From positions 2,919,501 to 2,983,500 of the forward strand of contig WAEK01000004.1 of the NCBI GenBank assembly GCA_011634665.1: a stretch of 64,000 nt of DNA, read 5' to 3'. The DNA is from Mortierella sp. BCC40632. Its lineage: Eukaryota > Mortierellomycota > Mortierellomycetes > Mortierellales > Mortierellaceae. Below are positions 34,067 to 46,026 of this stretch, piece after piece. Made by a program: the position numbers and the translations under genes. Below the pieces are notes generated by a model, which saw only the letters and a list, made by a program, of their open reading frames with translations, did no database searches and was not told the DNA's origin. How positions within the stretch are numbered: position 1 is the stretch's first letter; every line of letters starts with the position of its first letter.

Positions 34067-35263
34067 AGAGATGTCAGTTAAAATTAGTACACCTAGATGA
34101 TCAGGAAGGAGCTGGTACATGGTTGTTAGAATTAAGACCGCTCCTAGTAAACATAGTTCTCGATATCTCATTGCAGGCTGCAATATAGAAAACTCGACAG
34201 TCTTTATCAGCAATTAAAATAAAGTCAGTTTCCCTAGAGATTTTTTCAAGGAGGAACACACGCAGCCGAGATCCCAGTGAACCAATATGTGAAAGCAGCG
34301 AATTTTACTGGTAGTCGGTATACCATGGCAGTATCGGTACTTAGTAAATGGTATCTTGGGATCCCAGAATTTTTACATGTGGTACATCGTTCATGCTGTT
34401 ACTGGTAGTGCAGCATAAAAAAAAAAAAAAAAAAAAAAAAACGCCGGTACAGCGTATTGCTAAAATTGTACAGGCTCTACTTGTTTACTTGGCGTAAATC
34501 ATAGAGCCAGGTCTTTTGTAACTATGCTTTGGAGCGTCTTGAGAGTTAAAAAAATTAAAACAAACGGTTTAATAAGGCGCCCCTACCATCAGTGTACCAT
34601 GCCGACAGGAATACTGCAGCGGTGCTTTCTGCCAGCATACTGCACTGGTATTTTCTACCGGAGTACCTCCGATTGGATGTACTCGTTTTCGTTATTCTGT
34701 GTTGGTGTAATTCACAGTGCGAAAGGCATTCAGGTATCCTAAGGGAGTAGAGATGAGAATTAGTTTCCCCAGTAGAGTTTTGAGAAAGAGGCATCTACGA
34801 GTCTCAGTAGAGATGAGGGGTCAATACGGCTAGGAAAGGAAATATTCTGAAGGAGTTCCGCCTTTAGTCTTTCTCCTTGCCCTTGTTCGTCCAAAATTCT
34901 TGTCAGAACCCTTGCCCTTGACTCAACAGGTTCTTCCCCTTGGTCCCCTAAACTCTCGGCAGAGTCCCGCTCCATAGTCCTTTTTTTTTTTTTTTTTTTT
35001 TATAGATAAAAGCTTCGTTTTTTTTTATCTTTCGTCCCTCGCCCCTCGCACCATTTCAACTTTCTCGCTACTCACAAACCCACCAATCTGCCTTTCACAT
35101 ATCATAATCGAGAGTAAGAACAAGAACTTCCTTTCTTTTCAACCCGCAATCTATAAAAATTTGAATTATAACCTTTGCATTGTGCATCCTCAATCTCCAC
35201 TAAATAAAACTCTTGCTCTTCCATTGAATTAGCCATATCCGTTAACATCGCAAGAGTCTCATT
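34067..35263. other. 1.2 kb without a supported gene
   Basis: An A26 run (34418-34443) is preceded by a stretch with short palindromes (GGTATACC at 34316-34323, GGGATCCC at 34359-34366); a retroelement tail is possible but no target duplication was found. T22 (34980-35001) is followed by the likely promoter/5' leader of the secreted-protein gene. Confidence 0.5.
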
Positions 35264-35824
35264 ATGAAACCATCACTCTTGGTAGTGGCGCTTGTACTAC
35301 TCTGGAATTGTTCCTTTGTAGCTGCGTTTATTGACCCTATAAGCCTGGCTGCCGTAGGGGCTGCTGTGCTAGGATACCTTGGTGCCACTGGGGCAGTGAT
35401 GGGAACTATGGCGGCTCTGTTTGCTACAGGCGCCGTTGTTACCATCACCGCGATCAACCAGGCTCTCCAACAAGAAGGCTTGCCCGAGCTCGATTTGAAC
35501 GGCGACATGCTTCTGCTTTGCTACAAGAGAGGTTTCTCGGAGTTTAGAACCACTCAGCTAAAGAGAGAATTTTGCAGATATTTTGTCAAGGATCACACTG
35601 GCGACTGTGGTGTCACGTTCGGAAAATATGTCAGCAATGGAGTCGATCTATACTCTGCTTGTTTCCATGCTTATGTAAACAGTTCATCGACTCTGCAGAA
35701 ACACTACTCCTTCTCCAAAATGCAATGCCGTGTATACAACAAGCTCAATGAGACAGAGTATTACCAAGAGAATTACTATAAGAACAACCCCATGTGCGGT
35801 AAACAGGTTAGATCAGGCAAATAG
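35264..35824 (+). CDS. Small secreted cysteine-containing protein (186 aa)
   Basis: A 186-residue frame begins with a clear signal peptide (KPSLLVVALVLLWNCSFVAA, likely cleaved after FVAA about residue 21). It is followed by a strongly Ala/Gly/Val-rich hydrophobic stretch (about 26-65) and a polar domain with six cysteines (LLLCYKR, FCRYF, GDCGVTF, YSACFHA, MQCRVYN, MCGKQ) and conserved-looking Tyr/Phe residues. N-glycosylation sequons (NSS, NET) are present. Six cysteines could form three disulphides after export. The 5' flank is A/T-rich without a sharp TATA at the usual distance. I recognise no family; a small secreted effector-like or wall protein is an inference only. Confidence 0.6.
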   Translation: MKPSLLVVALVLLWNCSFVAAFIDPISLAAVGAAVLGYLGATGAVMGTMAALFATGAVVTITAINQALQQEGLPELDLNGDMLLLCYKRGFSEFRTTQLKREFCRYFVKDHTGDCGVTFGKYVSNGVDLYSACFHAYVNSSSTLQKHYSFSKMQCRVYNKLNETEYYQENYYKNNPMCGKQVRSGK

Positions 35825-37319
35825 AAATGGGCACTTTCAAAAACCATCAGCCCATACGGCGTATTATAAAAATATACTCTTTTTCGATGGGCGAGTTCAG
35901 TTTCTTTCTGATGGACTTGGGTTATGCTTTTGTATTTCCTCTTGTCACAACATCCCGTGGTGTTCTGCAGCTGACTTTGCTGCCAACATCTGGAAACATC
36001 CATGCTCTGGAAGCATCCATGCTGACCAAGACCGTTCTGGCTGGCCAATCTAGCCGCTCCATAGAACTCTCGCATTTCGAAAGACTCAGTTCAAACCTAC
36101 TTGAAGAATAGCACAAGCTTCAATAAAGACTTCAGATAGTCGATCCTTCCAAAAAACAGGTGGGCATTGAGAGTACCCATACACCTGGCGTATCGATTTA
36201 TCCATGTGGTCAATGATCTGAGAGAGCTTGTCATTCTTGCATTCCAATCGCAAAGAAAGTATCAGTATCGCCTTAGTTTATAAACTCCATCGCCTAACAG
36301 TGCGTCGTTTATTTTCTGTTGCAATCCTAGCATTCATTCCGTACATCCTTGGATCCACCGTCTCTAGAAAAAGCCAAGGCTCGTATCCAAAGGCAGAGTC
36401 GGAACCCTGTTTTGACATCATGTGCGCTTGGCCAACAAAAAGACCAGCCTGTTCGTTATTCACTTGTTCGCCGCCACCTCGCTCACCTTTTTTCTCTTCC
36501 GTGCATCTACTCCTATATTTTGCTGGACTCGAGTCGTCTTCCAGAGGAAGACGAGTCGAGTCAAGCTCCATGATGATTAGCATCCATAATAAAAAGATCA
36601 ACAACCAACGGACTTGAGAGACAAAACAAGCGTGCACAAAGACAAACATCGATTATCACTTGCCTTGAAAAAAGTGGTCGCAGAACCATGTCTCTATCCA
36701 AGAAATGGAGATCCATGGTTCTGCGACTTGTCCTCACAGACTGGCCTTTTATCTGCTTTTTAATCAACACCAAAGAGCGGGAAACTCAATGGCGTTGAAA
36801 AAATTAGCCCACCCACCCACTCCAGATAAATGGCCCGTCACGTGAGGACGGGGTTCAATAGCCCGCCTTGCAAGGACGTATTGAATACTCGACTGCTGCT
36901 GCTCGTCTGGTCATACAACCAAAACAAACAGGAGCAATACGAGCCATCCTGTCCTCGGTGGCCACTGGTTCCTTCTCCTTCTCCTCTGAACCAGGACCTC
37001 TCACTCTAACACAACACATTCAGATTCAAAAGAAAAAGATCCAACTTACCAGAGGTGTCCCAGGTTCGATCCGCATGTCCTGTCTCCCGTGCTTGTTGAC
37101 CCTTTCTATCGCGATCCATGGATTGTGCAAGGCCATGCAGTAGCCTCCAGAGTACCTACCAGCAATGGATAATGGGACAAAATCGAGGAAAGTGCCAGAG
37201 GGTCCCATTGAGGCTATAAAATAGTGCACTCATCCACACAAGGCAATAGATCATTGCCGACTTCCTGGCATGAAGCAGCAATGGGTATAGGAGAGACTAG
37301 GCCCGGGGGGTTTGCCGCC

Positions 37320-37600
37320 AACCAGGAGGGTATCTGCTAACACCGACTTCCTGACAAAGGCAGGCATGCAATATGCCACCCGTCAGGAGGGTATCCGCCA
37401 GCTGCTAGCTTCCCGGCATGGGTGGGCAAGGGGTATATGAGAGAATAGGCTTCTGGGTATATGCCGCCTGCCAGGGAGGAGTTACCCTCCTGCCATAGAG
37501 CGGACTGGGGTATAAGAAGCACTAGACCTCGGGTGTGGGGTATATTGGGCACTAGTCCTCGGGGGTATGCTGCCAGCCAGGAGGGTATCTGCCAGCATGG
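37320..37600. repeat. Degenerate tandem repeat with GGAGGGTAT motif
   Basis: CAGGAGGGTATCTGC, CAGGAGGGTATCCGCCAGC, CTGCCAGGGAGGAGTTACC and CAGGAGGGTATCTGCCAGC recur at intervals of roughly 55-130 bp, interspersed with GGGTATA(T)GAGA-like and CTTCCTGRCA/CTTCCCGGCATG motifs. The period is irregular, as in an old minisatellite. Confidence 0.6.
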
Positions 37601-38723
37601 GGAGGTGGAAGTGGCCAGACATCTGCTCCCATCCCTGTTCTATTACTCTATATGCTTCATGTCAAACAGGAGAGACACATGGGAGACATCGAACCTCAAC
37701 CTCCAAGACGCTGGGCCATATCTGGAGAAGGGAGGAAACAATTCTCTCCAATCCCAGACAGAGGGACCAGTGCTCTTCAGCGTCGGTCCAAATGCACCTC
37801 CCGGTGCTTCTCACTGCCGCACATGAAGATGAGTGATAGGGGATGTCCAAGCCTCATTCGCAGATGCTATTGCCAAGTGCTGCCATCCTCATGGCACTGG
37901 GACCGCTCACACTGCACTTACCTCTACACCATTAGGAGCAGAGCGAGCTGTAAAGAAGCTCAAGCATCTGTCCAGGTAGACTGGCGGGCTAAGAGGCTGA
38001 AAGGGTCCATGTGTCACCGCTACGAGTCAGCCAAGCAGAGAGAGAGGGTGCATGGCTCAGTGAATGAGCAGACACCTCTCCGATGGACCCAGTCTTGAGA
38101 TGTCCGACGCGTTCGTTTGAGTGATTTCCGAGTCCTGCGATTGAGGAAATAAGAAAAAAAACGCGTCAGAGATTGATCTACTGCAACATGACCAAAGAAT
38201 CAAACAAGAGGAGAGTTCCAGAGCTGTCGATGGTCCTTTGCATAGCTCCTTGACTTACCATGATGGAGCGCGTCGAGCATGATGGAACGATGCAGAGCAG
38301 AGTAGATTGCCACCAGAACAGGCTTTGAACAAGAGAGACAAAGCCACCCCTCCGAATGAACAGTGTCACATGAGCGCTGTAGGCTGGAGCTCCATTAGTA
38401 GCCAGAGAGACTCACTGGAACCAGCAGAACTACAGGGAGCTGATCCTCACTTCAACAGCCTCGTCATGGAGCTCATGGAGACCTTGGGATTCTCAATACG
38501 GAACATTAGGATGCTCGGACCAATGGTATCAAGCTCAGCATTCTTTTTTTTTTTTTCCTCGTACGACAAGCCTGAGGCAACAGGACTCCGCCCAACAATT
38601 TCACGGGCTCTCCCCTCACAACGGATAACGGAAAAGGGCTCTACCTCCACGAACAAACAGTTTATTTTCATGGACAAGCTACGCGCGTTTACAAGGGGGA
38701 GTCAATTTAATATAAAACATTCT

Positions 38724-38728
<5 letters not shown>

Positions 38729-38787
<59 letters not shown>

Positions 38788-38815
38788 TTCTCTTTTTTTT
38801 TTTTTTTCTTCCTCT
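38729..38815. repeat. (TC)n microsatellite followed by poly(T)
   Basis: About 25 TC dinucleotides followed by TTCTCTCTTTCTC and a T17 run. Confidence 0.9.
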
Positions 38816-40113
38816 ACCTTTAACTAGAGGTATTCAGGAACGCCATACTTCTGGAAACTTACCAAAAAGGACTGTCTCTCAAAAAAAAAAAAAAGGTCTG
38901 GCTCCTCTTGCAGTTTGAGCTATCTTCCACTCTTTCTACCAAACGGGCAAATGGATACTATTGGTCGATGCTTTTGGAGAGGCACAAAAGTTGGTAGTTT
39001 TTGCTAGAAATCCAGAGAGGACGCGCTTTTCTGTCTATTTTACTATTCTCTCATCTCACACTCTTACATGTCTTTGTCACATCCCAGTATGATTGGACAA
39101 CCATCTGTCTTGTTAATGGAAAAAGCTGCCTTCAACGTGTTTCCGTCTCCACGACAACAGCAATAACATTGATAGTTGGAGAACCTAAGACCAAGAAAGC
39201 TATTGGCTTTAGCGACATTACTGAAGACGAAGCTCAATTTTACTAAATTTCAATACCAATCACGGATAAGGGGCGTCCTATCATGTTTGACAGCCAGGAT
39301 GAGAAGCAGAAACTCGAGCCAGCAACACGACTTTTTCAAGCTCTTTACTGATGAGCCGTCTGAAGACACAATCCACATCGTGATCCAACCCCCCTTCACC
39401 TTTGCTAGGTAGCAAATACAACTAACAGACTTGATCTGTACAATAGACGTACTAACCATCCTCTCTCTCTCTCTTTTTTTTTTTCCACAGTCCACAGTCG
39501 GTACAAAAAACCCCAACTAAAGCCCGATTATTTAGGAGCTAGGCGACTGGCCTGTATGTGGAAATACCCGGCAAGATTCAGGTTCCTAATATCTCTGTCT
39601 TTCAGTAACATATGGTGACTGACGAGGAGGGCAAAACACAGCCTGTTCTCGAGTAAACTGAGAAACAGCTCTAGATTTTTCTCTCTTCAATTCGTTTCCT
39701 CCCCCTTCCTTTCCCCCTTTCCCCTCCCATCCCTTTTGGTCATAGGAACAAAGCCAGCAGTAGCCCATTGGATTCTCGACTTAATTGGTGTCATAATACA
39801 TTGATTCCATTTTTTTTGTTTTGCTTTTTGATTTTTTTTTTTCCCTTTTGAGAAAGCTCTATTCCTCACAGAGGAGGCGATGTGTGTGTTTGATGTGTGT
39901 GTGTGTGGTGTGCGACGGTGGTGATGGCGATGGTGGCGATAGTGTGCGTGCGTATGTCCAAGATTTAGTAAATGCAAAAAAAAATCCTCCCCCCTCTCCT
40001 CTCTCCTCTCCCACCCAACTATCCATCCTTACACTTTCTGCTCCAACAACAACCGATAAAAAAAAAAAATTAAATTCTTTTTTCTTTCTTTATCCGTTTC
40101 TTCCGAATGCTCT

Positions 40114-41826
40114 TTAGACCTCCCACATCATGCCAATACCGAATCTGCTCGCGCCCTACAAGAGTATTAGATAAACAATAATATCATGCCTGTTAGCCAT
40201 CTTGATACGATAGAGCGAAAAAAAAGTGCCATGTAATCGATCAAGAATGGAAGTGGAAAGAAAAAAAAAACATACCTTGCCGTGATCCATCTCTCCGCTG
40301 ATCAAGAACGAGAATCCAGGAACAATCTTCTCCTCCAAAACAGCCGAGACCTTGCCCGTTGTATCAACCTGTCCCCGGAATGTCGACCGGCGGAACTCAA
40401 ACTTGCCTCCGACCGTCGCCACGGCTTCCCGACGACCACCAGCCGTCAAAATCTGGATCTCGGTACCGAAATCAACCTTGTCCGAGTAACGCAAGTAGTA
40501 AGATCCCTGCAAAGCTCCAAAACCTTGCCATTGCGCCGTCGCAACATAATCCTTGCCAGTGTACTTTGCAACATAGGACATGGTCGTCTCCGACTGAGCA
40601 GGCGTGGGGCGCTGGTAAACGGCCTCGAGACCGAGAGCCACCTGTGGTGTGACCGACTGCAAGTATGATCCGATAAAGATACCGGTACCCTCGAGTGGCG
40701 AAGGGTTCACACCCTTGAGGTTGATGTTGAAGTCCTTTCCGTTATAGTCCTGCTCCAGCTGCAACATCGAGTGTCCAGGGGTGTTGGAGAACTAGAATTC
40801 CATTCGATCATTGAGAACATTGGGATGTGAGAAAGAGGGCGATGGAGTGGATGAAATCCTCTTTGAAAGCAAGTCGATCTGTAACTCTCTCATTGCTCCA
40901 GGTTCAATAATCGAGACTCTTCTTCTTTTTCATCTATTTTGCTTACATGTGCTTGAACCTTGGAGACGTTGGTGTTGCTCCAGGCGTAGTTGGCTCTGGC
41001 CTGGACATTGCCATCAGTATCCAAGTTTCCTGACAAGAACGACTATGAGTGTTGTAAGATGCCATCGGGAGAAGTGTACATTTTGGATCAGCTAACATGC
41101 CCTTTTCTCTCATTCTCTCATTCTTCCTTGAGCCCTGTTATCATTGGGAAATCGCTAAACTTGTCAACTACAAAGACTCCAGCGTCTTTAGCTATCCTTC
41201 TTTGCTTACCTGCTGGCCGATGAAGGCAGTGCCAAAGTTGTAGCTAGAGGGAGCAGCAGAGGATCCCATGGCGAACGAGTGGGTGACCTGGAAGTTGGGG
41301 GTCAAGACCTTGGTGATGTCGCAGCGGGCACCGTCAAAGACATGGTTGGTCAAGAAGGTGTCTATTTTCGGAAGGGATAGGAGTTGTCCGTCCAAAATGG
41401 CAATAAAAAAGGGTGTGTGCGGTTAGGAAATCCATTATGATGCCCTCCACAAAAAGGATCGATTTGGGAATTTTGGTGAACCGGTGTTACAGTCGTTGCC
41501 ACCCTGGACGTTGGAGGTCCCCTCCCCCCCTTGTTTGCTGGGATCATGTCGATGTTCCCATTGATCCTCAGAATACACAAGAAAATAAAATGCACGGCGC
41601 GCACGACGCACACCCACGCACGCCATGATCAAGCAATGGGTGCGTAGAGATTTCTTCCGCCCGCGTTATTTCTTTTCTTTTGGTTAGTCCTGCTTCCGAG
41701 TCTTCCGAAAAAGCACAGAAATCAATAGTGACGAGCGCCTGGGTTGTTGAACCAAAGAAAAATGTTTTCTCTTCCTTCTCTTTCACTGGGTAGCAGAGCA
41801 GGGAATAAAAAAAAAAAAAAAAAAAG

Positions 41827-41862
<36 letters not shown>

Positions 41863-42762
41863 TAAAACGTTGGGGAAAAAGATTTGTCTCCAGACATGTT
41901 GAGCAAAGGCGCGGGTCGTTGGTTCTAGCAGGAAGAGGACGAGGAGTCATCCAGACAGAACCCTTTCCCCCTTCCTTTAGTCGATCACGATCGAGATCCA
42001 ATGACTTTAGATTTGATCTCGGCTTTGCCGATCAGGGAACCCGAGATCAAGATGTCAGCGGAGGAAAATAAAAAGAAGAGGGAGGTCGCCACCACCGATC
42101 AGCATGCTTCTAGTCACTCTCCAACATCGAAACCATGCAATGCAGGTCGGAAGAAAGCGAGAGCGAGGAAGGTTGATCACAAACAACAACAACAACAACA
42201 ATAATAGCAATCTCTGCTCTCGTCTCTTCCCAGATGCTTCGACGGAAAAAAAAAAAAAAGAAACTGAAGGCGGTAGGGCTACCGGGTGCAGCTGATCCAT
42301 TTCCATTGAGGTTTGGTTTTTTTCTCTCGCACACGCTCATATATTCTCATATATTTTTTTCTCTCTCTTTCTCACTCTTTACCCTACTCCGTCCCGATCT
42401 CTCCAGTATTTTTCCCATGCCGAGAATGAGCGCGGAGATGCCCACAAGGTATCCAGTCAGATCAGCCGGGAGAGAGGATGAAGAAAAAAAAAAAAAAAAA
42501 AAAAAAAGAAAAAAAATGAGCAAGGGTGTGTGAGAGAGAAAGAGGACTGAAAGCGCTTACGCTTGACTTCGCGGTTGACACCCTCGTAGGATCCGGGGTT
42601 GGGCAAGTTGAGGTCATCGCGGAACTTGTTAACCTTGGCGAAAGTCGCCTTGACCTGTTCCACAAGGCCCGAAGGTGCGGGAGTGGGAGCAGACTCGACA
42701 GTGCCGGAGGGGAGGGTGGGGATGGGGTTGAATCCCAGAGGGGTCTTTAGTGGAGCAGCCAT
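40114..42762 (-). CDS. TOM40: Mitochondrial import receptor subunit TOM40
   Basis: Five exons: 42762-42561, 41361-41210, 41042-40947, 40791-40276, 40155-40114; total 1008 nt (335 residues), all phases consistent. The acceptor at 41043 (CATAG) is the one that keeps the frame and yields SFLSGNLDTDGNVQ. Features: a Pro-rich N-terminal tail (MAAPLKTPLGFNPIP), then NLPNPGSYEGVNREVK and TFLTNHVFDGARCDITK, the start of the eukaryotic-porin barrel. Strands such as NVQARANYAW, YYLRYSDKVDFGTEIQ and FRRSTFRGQVDTTGKVSAVLEEKI follow, ending with the beta-signal-like FGIGMMWEV. TOM40 forms the protein-conducting pore of the outer mitochondrial membrane. The length is in the family's normal range. The first intron is unusually long (1.2 kb) and full of homopolymers. 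Confidence 0.94.
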
Positions 42763-43100
42763 GGGTGCCTGATTGCAGATGTGCGTAGTGAAGGAAGAGA
42801 GAAAGAGAGAGAGGGAGAGGGAGAGAAGAAAGAGCCAGATTAAAAGATCTATGGAATAGCGATAAAATACAGCAGGAATGACCGATGCGGAACTGGCGGG
42901 ACGGACTGATCTGTTCTCTTCTGGCTGACTGTCTCTCTAGCTCTTTCTCTCTCTCTCTCTTTTCGCTCTACGCTCTGAAAATCCCTTTGCTCTCTCTTCG
43001 CCTCTCCCTCCCTATGCCCGAACGACCATCGGACTGTTTCTTTAAATCCCTGCATTTATGACGCGCGTTTGAGATTGTATGATTTAGTCTTCTATGGTCC
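42763..43100. other. TOM40 promoter / RAX1-like 3' flank
   Basis: 338 bp of GA/CT-rich DNA between two minus-strand genes. No gene is seen. Confidence 0.6.
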
Positions 43101-44641
43101 TCAGAGACGGTGTCCAGGGATCACACCAAAGATCGTCGCCACACATATCGTATATAGCACGGCCACTACAACGACCTTGACTGCACGACGCTGGTGCAGC
43201 CTCTTGATAAAGGGCTCTTTGATCTTGGCATACTGAAACAGCTTGGTCTCGCTCACTTGGAACAGCACCATGATCGGACAGATATTAAACTGGAAGGTCG
43301 TGCACAAAAAGATACCCAGAAAAATCGGTATCAGTGCCTAAATATCCAACAAAAGGATTGAAAGGAGGATGAAAAACTTGCTTCTTCTTCTGACCAAAAA
43401 AAAAAAAAAAAAAAAAAAAAACCTGTCTTCTTACCCAAGCTCGAACGGATCGTGGCCGAACATTCAAAAAGATGAGGCACAGCACAGCCACGAACCCAAG
43501 GAACAGCACGAACAGTCCAATCACAGCTCTCAGTACCCGATGGGTATGTACCATGTTGCCATAGGCACGTGCTTTCAGGAACCGTGGAAAGTAAAACGAC
43601 TCCATCCCTTCAAAGACAATCTCGCGTGCTTCTGCAAAGACCAACCCAAGCTCTTGACCCGGTTGAACGACTGATGAACCCGATCCAGTACTTTGGTTCG
43701 TCTTGGGTCGGTGGACACTCGTAGCAGAAGGTCTCCGTCCTGTCGCTTTTTCATTTACACTCAGGCTCAAACTTGACTTTGTAGTTCCAACATTACTCTT
43801 GCGCTTGAGTGACACCATCGATGGACTCGTCAATCCCCGAGGTCCCACCTCTCCTCCTCCTCCTGTAGCAACGGCTGCATCACCCGTTGGCAGTATTACG
43901 CCTGATCCGCTCATCATCAGGTTGTCCATAACGAGTGCAACCCGATGACGGACCGTTCCTGGAACACGGACACGTTTCTCTGCCTGTGGAGTCAAATACT
44001 TGCAATAGATTCGTTCCGCTGACCGTTGAAGATCTTCTCTCGTCACACCTGCTGCGACCGCAGAAAGGGCGCGTCGAGGAGTTGGCCCTGAGGTCAGGGA
44101 TTTGGAAGTCGTGGATCCCGACCGTGGCTGAACACCTGCTCCTCCTAGTTTGGCACCGTTCGTGCCCTTGTCCAGAGGAGTGGCTGCTGCCTCTCCAGGA
44201 TCTACTACACGAGGCCAGGCATCGGCTGTGGTCGGGGAGTCTACAACAGCGGGCGAAAGTGGCCCTATTAGACTGGGTGCACGGTCAAGGGTGGATGTGG
44301 GCGAGATGGGGAGTGCCGTATTGAGCAACATAGGAGTTGAACTCTCCTTAAGATGGGTGTTATTCTGGTCGTGATGCAGATTAGTATTAATATTAGGGTT
44401 AGGATTAGGATTAGGGTACTGGGTAGTGGTTGGGTTGGACCTCGTGGCAGTAGTCGACGTGGGTCCGACAATCTCTGAATAGTCTGAGACATTGCTCTTG
44501 TTGCCGTTAAAACTGGATGTCCCTGATGGATCGCCGTTAGAATTCTCCAGGTACCGATTAGCAGCGGACCAATGTGGCTCGTACATATCAAGGGTAACAC
44601 TGGGCTTGGTCTGGTGGCCTTTGCCATCTTTTTATCATTTC

Positions 44642-44680
<39 letters not shown>

Positions 44681-45744
44681 CATCATGGTACGCGTGTTGA
44701 GTATCTGAAGATCCAGAAGAATGGCGTACAATACAAAGAGGGAAAAGCCATAAAGTGTCACTAACCTTGCTCTTGATCTTCATCCACTTGCGACTTCCAC
44801 TTTTCGGCCTCGAATCTTGCCGCAGCCGCTTCTTCCTCTTTCTCTGCTCGCTCCGCTCTCTCGGCCGCCAACAAGGCAGCCCTGCGTCTTGTCGCTCGCA
44901 CAAAGAGCTTCCACAAAACTTCATGTGCGGTCACATCCAACCAAAAATCCACTTCTTCCGCGCTTCGCTCGCAATCACGCATGTACAGATAAAAGTTGAA
45001 CAGACAGACGGGCGGAAGTGTCTTTCGGTTTAGAACCTGCCATAACGAGGGTAGTTGTTGGTACTGTGGGTTTTCGGACGAAGAAGAATAAGTCAGGTCC
45101 ATCGCCTGCGAGGCCTGTTGATCCTGCTGTTGTTGTTGCTGCTGCTGTGGCTGTGGTTGCTGCTTGTTCAGTTGGCGCTGCTTTCCACTACCATTGCTGC
45201 CCTTGCCCTTGGAAAGACCTGTCCTGGATTGTGAAGGGGCTGGCACTGCAGAGTGAAGTTGGGTATGATGCTGAGGGAGACGGAAGGCTGCTTCTGGATC
45301 CTCGTCGTGACTAGACACTCCTGAGACCCGTAATCTGGCCATCCCAGCTGCCGCCATATTCATATCGATGGACAGCCTGCTCTGACTCAAAGGGAGGTCT
45401 CCTTCTAGGCCAGCCTTTGGAGCCATAACGGGAGCTGGTGTGAGGACAGCAGGCTCAAGGGCAGTCTGGGCTATTCTCATCGCTACAGGCGAAGGAGTAC
45501 TCTCGACCAAGGTCGAAGGCGTGAAAGGGATGGGTTCATGTCCAGGAGTCGGGGCTGTTGCGGTGATAGATGGGACAGCAGTACTGGAGACGGGTGCTGG
45601 TTCCGTTGCATAAGGCATCTCAGCAGGGTTCATGTTGGTGGGCTGTTGCGGTAGAGAGGCTGTGGGCGCCGACATGATCTCGGGATGGGACGAGGTGGAA
45701 GAGACTGTAGTGTAGTTGGGTGAGGACGAGGTGTGGGTGGCCAT
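43101..45744 (-). CDS. RAX1: RAX1-like protein: RGS domain plus C-terminal membrane spans
   Basis: Three exons: 45744-44766, 44627-43435, 43337-43101; 2409 nt (802 residues), phases consistent. The first RGS half lies about 235-290 (LPSLWQVLNRKTLPPVCLFNFYLYMRD..., then AEEVDFWLDVTAHEVLWKLF). An Ala/Glu coiled-coil-like linker follows. The second half lies after a long disordered insert (SAERIYCKYLTPQAEKRVRVPG about 520; FAEAREIVFEGMESFYFPRFLKA about 655). Hydrophobic spans follow: VLRAVIGLFVLFLGFVAVLCLIF, the last exon's LIPIFLGIFLCTTFQFNICPI, and VVVVAVLYTICVATIFGVI. RGS plus three C-terminal spans is the architecture of yeast Rax1, a plasma-membrane bud-site landmark. The long insert splitting the RGS fold and a poly-Gln run (encoded near 45135) are notable. 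Both introns contain long poly(T) on the sense strand. Confidence 0.85.
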
Positions 45745-45964
45745 TATATGATTGTGAGCTTAGGAAGGGTTCGTGGTGGAATTTGGGGCGGAGTGAGTGG
45801 ACAAAAGTGAAGATAACTGGACAACCAGGGTCGAAACAAGTCGGACAGGGCATGAGGAATGGAGGGCGTTGACCGCAAAGGGGGTGGACCGAAGGGCGGG
45901 CGGGTAAGTGGACGGAGGGCAGCTGTGATGATGCGAGCGTAAAGGAAGAGAGAAGGAGAAAAGG

Positions 45965-46026
<62 letters not shown>

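Larger units (their letters stand above)
35825..40113. other. 4.3 kb of gene-poor, repeat-rich, probably decayed DNA
   Basis: No intact gene is recognised. The stretch contains a GC-richer block with repeated AGGAGGGTATCTGCCAGC-like units (37320-37600), protein-like but stop-ridden frames at 37800-38500, a (TC)n tract (38729-38780) followed by T17, A14 (38881-38894), and a (GT)n stretch (39886-39906). Some of this is probably ancient transposon sequence. Confidence 0.5.

Noticed and set aside
38307..38918. 203-codon plus-strand frame
   Set aside because: Extended only by T runs and a (TC)n tract; the first half looks like decayed coding sequence with no intact gene.
44390..44420. Telomere-like TTAGGG/TTAGGATTAGG repeats
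   Set aside because: They lie inside the RAX1-like coding exon and encode an Asn-Pro repeat on the minus strand; only about four imperfect units, so not an interstitial telomere.
44268..44924. 218-codon minus-strand frame overlapping the RAX1-like gene
   Set aside because: Out of frame with both RAX1-like exons and reads through an intron with a 34-nt homopolymer.
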